The notes under the pieces were generated by a model. That model saw only the letters and a program-made list of their open reading frames with translations, had not been told where the DNA came from and did not search any database. From contig JAEDMC010000119.1 in NCBI GenBank assembly GCA_016303225.1, positions 1-9,567 of the forward strand: a DNA stretch of 9,567 nt, read 5' to 3'. This stretch comes from Kiritimatiellia bacterium. Lineage in GTDB: Bacteria; Verrucomicrobiota; Kiritimatiellia; RFP12; UBA1067. Both the position numbers and the translations under genes were made by a program. This document shows, one piece after another, positions 7,152 to 9,567 of the stretch. Position 1 is the first letter of the stretch. The number at the start of each line of letters is the position of its first letter.

Positions 7152-8219
7152 CTATCCCCATCTTTCTATATTGGCCTTTGGCTGAGGATTTGGCGAGCTC
7201 GCGCCAAGGGGGAACCCCATGAGGTACTCGGCATTCTCTGGTTCGGGCCTTTCAAATACCTCGGCAAAGTTACGACACCCCTCGTGTTTCATCATTGATG
7301 GGCACGCATAGTTTGCCATCGTTGTAGGCGTATGCACAAGACCGTTGATGATTCCTGTCTCGCGGTATGTGCGATCAATCCATGTCTTGCGCTTTTCAAA
7401 AACAGCATCCAGTTCGCCCGCTGAGACGTGTTCCGAACGTCCTTCAACATGGTTCAAGTGCCGATTGACCAAAATACGAAATGCTGACGCTGCAACAAAT
7501 GGGGATTGGGCATTGCCGACTCCAAGAAGCTGATCACGACGATCACATGGTTTAACCGCGACCGCTTCACCCGTCTCGGCTGGGCTCTTCGTCCAGCAAT
7601 CACCCGCCAATTTAGGGAGCCGTGCGATCTGTGAAGAAAGAGATTGAAATGCCTGGGCACCTTTAGTATCGTCCCTGATTGCGAGCAACCAAAATCTATT
7701 CCGTCGGTGATCAGCCCCCAAGTCCTCACAGCTCAACCGTATGCGCTCTACCTTGTACCCAACGCCCTCCAAATCACATCTAGCCTTTTCAATAGCGCGC
7801 AACACGACATTCTCACCAAAGACGATCGGCGCTTCAGACTCCTGAACTACTCGGAACATGTGGTCCCACAAGTTCTTTTCGGCAATATTCATACCATGCG
7901 CAGCAGTGCTGAAGGCCTGACAGGGGAATCCTCCACACAACACATCAAAAGTTCCACGAATTTCTTTGCCATTCAGTTTTGTAATATCTGTATGGCTATC
8001 AATATCCATGCTCTTATCCATCCACCCGTCTTTTTTCCTCTGCGCAAGTACCCCTCGCGCATAAGGCATAATTTCAACAGCCCCAACACATTTGTGATGA
8101 AGCAGTCTGCCCCCATAAATGCCACCGCCGATACCGGCAAAAAGGTGGAATTCTTTTATGCAGTTGACATCACTACCGTGTGTCGTTTCTGATTTCGCGT
8201 GAGTACTTTTCTTTTTCAT
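7152..8219 (-). CDS. DNA (cytosine-5) methyltransferase of the restriction-modification system
   Basis: Transfers a methyl group from S-adenosylmethionine to C5 of cytosine to protect the host sites. The 355-residue protein has motif I FHLFAGIGGG (24-33), motif IV GGFPCQAFS with catalytic Cys100, motif VI FGENV (134-138) and motif VIII GADHRRNRFWLLA (168-180). A motif X-like block LGVGNAQSPFVAASAFRIL (232-250) comes before a motif IX-like AEYLMGFP (330-337) near the C-terminus, the reverse of the textbook order. The ATG at 8219 has no clear ribosome site, an in-frame stop lies seven codons upstream, and a small inverted repeat sits directly before the start. It is the first gene of the three-gene operon. 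Only one methyltransferase is present, so the target is probably palindromic, or the second enzyme is elsewhere. The specificity cannot be read from the sequence. Confidence 0.9.
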   Translation of the reverse strand: MKKKSTHAKSETTHGSDVNCIKEFHLFAGIGGGIYGGRLLHHKCVGAVEIMPYARGVLAQRKKDGWMDKSMDIDSHTDITKLNGKEIRGTFDVLCGGFPCQAFSTAAHGMNIAEKNLWDHMFRVVQESEAPIVFGENVVLRAIEKARCDLEGVGYKVERIRLSCEDLGADHRRNRFWLLAIRDDTKGAQAFQSLSSQIARLPKLAGDCWTKSPAETGEAVAVKPCDRRDQLLGVGNAQSPFVAASAFRILVNRHLNHVEGRSEHVSAGELDAVFEKRKTWIDRTYRETGIINGLVHTPTTMANYACPSMMKHEGCRNFAEVFERPEPENAEYLMGFPLGASSPNPQPKANIERWG

Positions 8220-8223
8220 GGTC

Positions 8224-8241
8224 GTGATGCGACCACATCAC
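8224..8241 (-). promoter_or_regulatory. Small inverted repeat just before the methyltransferase start
   Basis: GTGATG and CATCAC, 6-bp arms with a 6-nt spacer, end 4 nt before the ATG, where a ribosome site is missing. As RNA it would form a hairpin next to the start codon; as DNA it could be an operator. Several m5C methyltransferases repress their own synthesis, but no regulator site of this sequence is known to me. Confidence 0.35.
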
Positions 8242-8275
8242 AACTGCATGAAAAGAGCGCGTCCTCAATCCATGC

Positions 8276-8429
8276 CATAGCCGGAAGCCCTACCACAGGC
8301 CTGTCTAGTTATATGTGAGAACGCGCCCAGGTTGGGGCGCGTTCTGCTGACAATTGACTAGACAGAAGCCTGCATGGCTTCACATTCTCATACGACGTTG
8401 GGAAACGTGTGGTAGTATTTCCGGCTATG
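8276..8429. other. 154-nt element able to fold into a three-way junction (structured RNA or DNA)
   Basis: Three nested pairings explain most of this non-coding stretch. The closing stem pairs 8276-8286 with 8419-8429 (11 bp) and 8290-8297 with 8408-8415 (8 bp), separated by a 3x3 internal loop. Inside it, a long arm pairs 8298-8309 with 8357-8370 (12 bp, 2-nt bulge), then 8318-8328 with 8335-8345 (11 bp, GAACGCGCCC/GGGCGCGTTC, 6-nt loop). A short hairpin pairs 8395-8399 with 8404-8408 around a GGGA loop on the plus strand. One base at each of two junctions is claimed by two helices. The element lies between the 84-nt repeat copy and the methyltransferase, 57 nt from its start, and no T-run follows any stem. 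It could be a leader or stand-alone RNA on either strand, or a small mobile or recombination element; no family was recognised. Confidence 0.55.
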
Positions 8430-8438
8430 CGTCGTTCA

Positions 8439-8522
8439 GCAGTTCGCTAAATTGTCTTGTTTATGGTCTCAGGTCGATTCCTTTGGATCTCCTTGGATTT
8501 GGATTATTGATCGTATAGCATA
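8439..8522 (-). repeat. 84-nt direct repeat, copy 1 (before the methyltransferase operon)
   Basis: Matches 9241-9324 at 70 of 84 positions without gaps (hand alignment). Differences are scattered and mostly transitions. The best conserved part is the left 20 bases (19 of 20 identical). On the minus strand the copy begins 10 nt after the toxin stop codon with TGCTATACG (8520-8512), a degraded form of the extended -10 seen in copy 2, and then has AAGGAGA but no start codon. It runs into the folded element at 8429. It may act as promoter and leader of the methyltransferase operon or be a scar of cassette insertion. Confidence 0.75.
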
Positions 8523-8532
8523 AATCCGCATT

Positions 8533-8919
8533 CTATACTCTGACAACAAAATCGCCATACGGAGGCAATTTGCCATCGTGCGATAAAATAGACATTCCTT
8601 CCTCTATGGCCTGAGCAACTATCATTCTGTCAAACGGGTCGCCATGATGCGGCGGGAGTCCTGACACAACAAGTGAATGGCGAAAGCCAACAGGCAGTTC
8701 AACGATTCCAGATTCCCGGCAAAACCGGACCACCTGCTCGGCGGTCACGGGAATCTCGTTGGGTTTTGCCGAATGCTTGATGGCGACTTCCCATACCGAC
8801 GCAGAGCTCAAATAAAACGTGTTACCGGATGAACGCAAAATGTCAAGAGCCTTGTCGGAGAGCATTTCGCTGCCGACCATAGCCCAAATAACTATGTGTG
8901 TGTCAAGCAGATATCTCAC
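8533..8919 (-). CDS. vapC: VapC-family PIN-domain toxin ribonuclease
   Basis: A 128-residue Mg-dependent endoribonuclease toxin that would cleave RNA and stop translation when freed from its antitoxin. All PIN acidic residues are visible: Asp6 in LLDTH, Glu44 in SVWEVAIK, Asp94 and Asp97 in HHGDPFDRMIVAQA, and Asp115 in SHDGKLPPYG. The length is normal for VapC and the protein appears intact and active. It starts with GTG at 8919, sharing GTGA with the antitoxin stop (4-nt overlap), which is typical of coupled toxin-antitoxin translation. The RNA target cannot be predicted. The 10-nt gap after its stop leads straight into the 84-nt repeat. Confidence 0.9.
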   Translation of the reverse strand: MRYLLDTHIVIWAMVGSEMLSDKALDILRSSGNTFYLSSASVWEVAIKHSAKPNEIPVTAEQVVRFCRESGIVELPVGFRHSLVVSGLPPHHGDPFDRMIVAQAIEEGMSILSHDGKLPPYGDFVVRV

Positions 8920-9197
8920 GATGCCGCCCCCGTGAACAGTGAAGCCACCTCGTCATCCAGTGAATCAAATACCTCGTCGAAATTATCGGGAAGCCTGACC
9001 TCGTCCTTCATCAACCCAATTTTGATGCTGCTTGACGCGGAATCGCGGTGCGCCTGTGCCCCGCCTTTCATGGCATCGCGGGATACAAACACGAGCAGGC
9101 ACGCCCGAATCATGGCGTCAAGCGTCGTGCCGTTTCGTATGGCACACGACTCCGCCTCCTTCACGATCTCCGGCTCTATCGTCAGCGTATAACTCAT
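8916..9197 (-). CDS. Antitoxin of the VapC pair, ribbon-helix-helix-like
   Basis: A 93-residue protein encoded directly before the toxin. Residues 1-40 (SYTLTIEPEIVKEAESCA, then a second helix around TLDAMIRACLLVFV) have the strand-helix-helix spacing of MetJ/Arc-type DNA-binding antitoxins. The C-terminus is acidic (LPDNFDEVFDSLDDEVASLF, 69-88), fitting a tail that wraps the PIN toxin. Such antitoxins neutralise the toxin and, with it, repress their own promoter. The ATG at 9197 follows a strong AAGGAGG 4 nt upstream (9202-9208). A promoter at 9314-9322 would give a leader of about 110 nt. The DNA-binding fold is inferred from pattern, not from a recognised subfamily. Confidence 0.75.
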   Translation of the reverse strand: MSYTLTIEPEIVKEAESCAIRNGTTLDAMIRACLLVFVSRDAMKGGAQAHRDSASSSIKIGLMKDEVRLPDNFDEVFDSLDDEVASLFTGAAS

Positions 9198-9240
9198 TTC
9201 CCCTCCTTACGCTTTGCGAACATTCACGTTCGTCGCCTAG

Positions 9241-9324
9241 GCAGTTCGATAAATTGTCTTGTCTATGGTTTCAGATCGGTTCCTTTGGGTCTCCTTCGTT
9301 TGGGCTTACTGGTATTATAGCATA
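9241..9324 (-). repeat. 84-nt direct repeat, copy 2 (before the antitoxin)
   Basis: Partner of 8439-8522, offset by 802 nt. On the minus strand it starts with a perfect extended -10 (TGCTATAAT) and carries AAGGAGA and CAAGACAATTTA, but no ATG. The identity ends sharply on both sides. To its left, between it and the antitoxin, lies only a small CGAAC/GTTCG hairpin and the ribosome site; nothing like the folded element beside copy 1 is present. Confidence 0.75.
9314..9322 (-). promoter_or_regulatory. Extended -10 promoter of the toxin-antitoxin operon
   Basis: TGCTATAAT on the minus strand, inside repeat copy 2. The -35 region (about 9337-9342) has no TTGACA-like hexamer, as expected for an extended -10 promoter. 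Transcription would start near 9307. Confidence 0.55.
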
Positions 9325-9567
9325 TTTGGGCCCTCCCTTCTTGGCATCCCAATTTTGCCCACGGATTACAAATGCCCCTGTTGAATTCTCGTTCGGTTAG
9401 TTGATGATTTTTCGTTGGTATCTCCTTCCCGCATGAAAACGCTTTGGCGACAGCATCGCCCATAATGCGGTAAACGTGTGCGCAGGGGGCGTAGCAAAAT
9501 TGATTCCTCCTTCATTAGTAACTCACAATTCAGCGCCCTTCACGAGCCATGAATAGCCAAACTTTGT
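9325..9567. other. No supported gene at the right edge
   Basis: About 240 bases upstream of the toxin-antitoxin promoter. Short frames of 40-66 codons exist on the minus strand, but none combines a convincing start, composition and recognisable product. A minus-strand frame open from the edge stops at 9523 and could be the last 14 codons of an upstream gene. No clear terminator was found. Confidence 0.4.

Noticed and set aside
8318..8345. Intrinsic terminator from the 11-bp GC-rich stem
   Set aside because: No T-run follows the stem on either strand.
8276..8429. Retron-like msr/msd RNA
   Set aside because: The closing stem, small hairpin and long arm resemble a retron layout, but no reverse transcriptase gene is in the window; the next gene is a methyltransferase.
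8276..8429. Integron attC recombination site
   Set aside because: The two-part closing stem with a central loop recalls attC, and toxin-antitoxin pairs are common integron cassettes, but no GTTRRRY/RYYYAAC core was found and there are no extrahelical bases.
9263..9463. 66-codon minus-strand frame upstream of the antitoxin
   Set aside because: No ribosome site, no recognisable product, and it runs through the promoter and half of repeat copy 2.
9366..9515. 49-codon minus-strand frame (a TTG at 9497 has AAGGAGG upstream)
   Set aside because: The ribosome site is good, but the product is a short basic peptide without recognisable features and overlaps another equally poor frame.
9523..9567. 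Possible C-terminus of a gene entering from the right (ends GYSWLVKGAEL)
   Set aside because: Only 14 codons are visible, too few to support a gene, although the frame is open to the edge.
1..9567. CRISPR array, tRNA or rRNA genes, insertion sequence transposase
   Set aside because: I looked for short regular repeats, tRNA-like cloverleafs and transposase motifs and saw none.

Overview
The window shows a bacterial chromosome segment in which every supported gene lies on the minus strand, so transcription runs from position 9567 towards 1. Promoter-like sequences are of the sigma-70 extended -10 kind (TGnTATAAT) and several starts have purine-rich Shine-Dalgarno sites. The phylum cannot be fixed from sequence alone. 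An anaerobic gut-type lineage such as Verrucomicrobiota/Kiritimatiellota is a guess, based on an unusual PyrB and a MATE transporter with an ATPase-like tail. Positions 1-2990 look more GC-rich than 3390-9567, which suggests that the right-hand two thirds is an acquired defence island beside resident genes.

Layout in the direction of transcription: (i) 9325-9567, no convincing gene; (ii) 8533-9197, a type II toxin-antitoxin pair (ribbon-helix-helix-like antitoxin, then a VapC-type PIN toxin, overlapping by 4 nt); (iii) 8220-8532, a non-coding stretch with a hidden repeat and a large folded element; (iv) 8219-3389, a three-gene restriction-modification operon made of an m5C DNA methyltransferase, an McrB-like AAA+ NTPase and a LlaJI/McrC-type PD-(D/E)XK nuclease; (v) 3388-2991, a spacer with a possible small ORF, a terminator-like hairpin, a perfect 16-bp inverted repeat and the pyrB promoter; (vi) pyrB, aspartate carbamoyltransferase; (vii) a MATE-family transporter with a C-terminal histidine-kinase-like ATPase domain; (viii) the first codons of another gene at 1-29.

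The restriction module looks like the LlaJI/BsuMI class, in which an McrB-like translocase and a separate nuclease together cut a specific site protected by m5C methylation. Only one methyltransferase is present, whereas the two described systems have two. The toxin-antitoxin pair next to it could stabilise the island.

The most unexplained signals are non-coding. An 84-nt sequence occurs twice as a direct repeat (8439-8522 and 9241-9324, 70 of 84 positions identical by hand alignment), bracketing the toxin-antitoxin pair and leading into each operon. Next to the copy in front of the methyltransferase is a 154-nt sequence (8276-8429) that can fold into a three-way junction. Neither matches a family I recognise.
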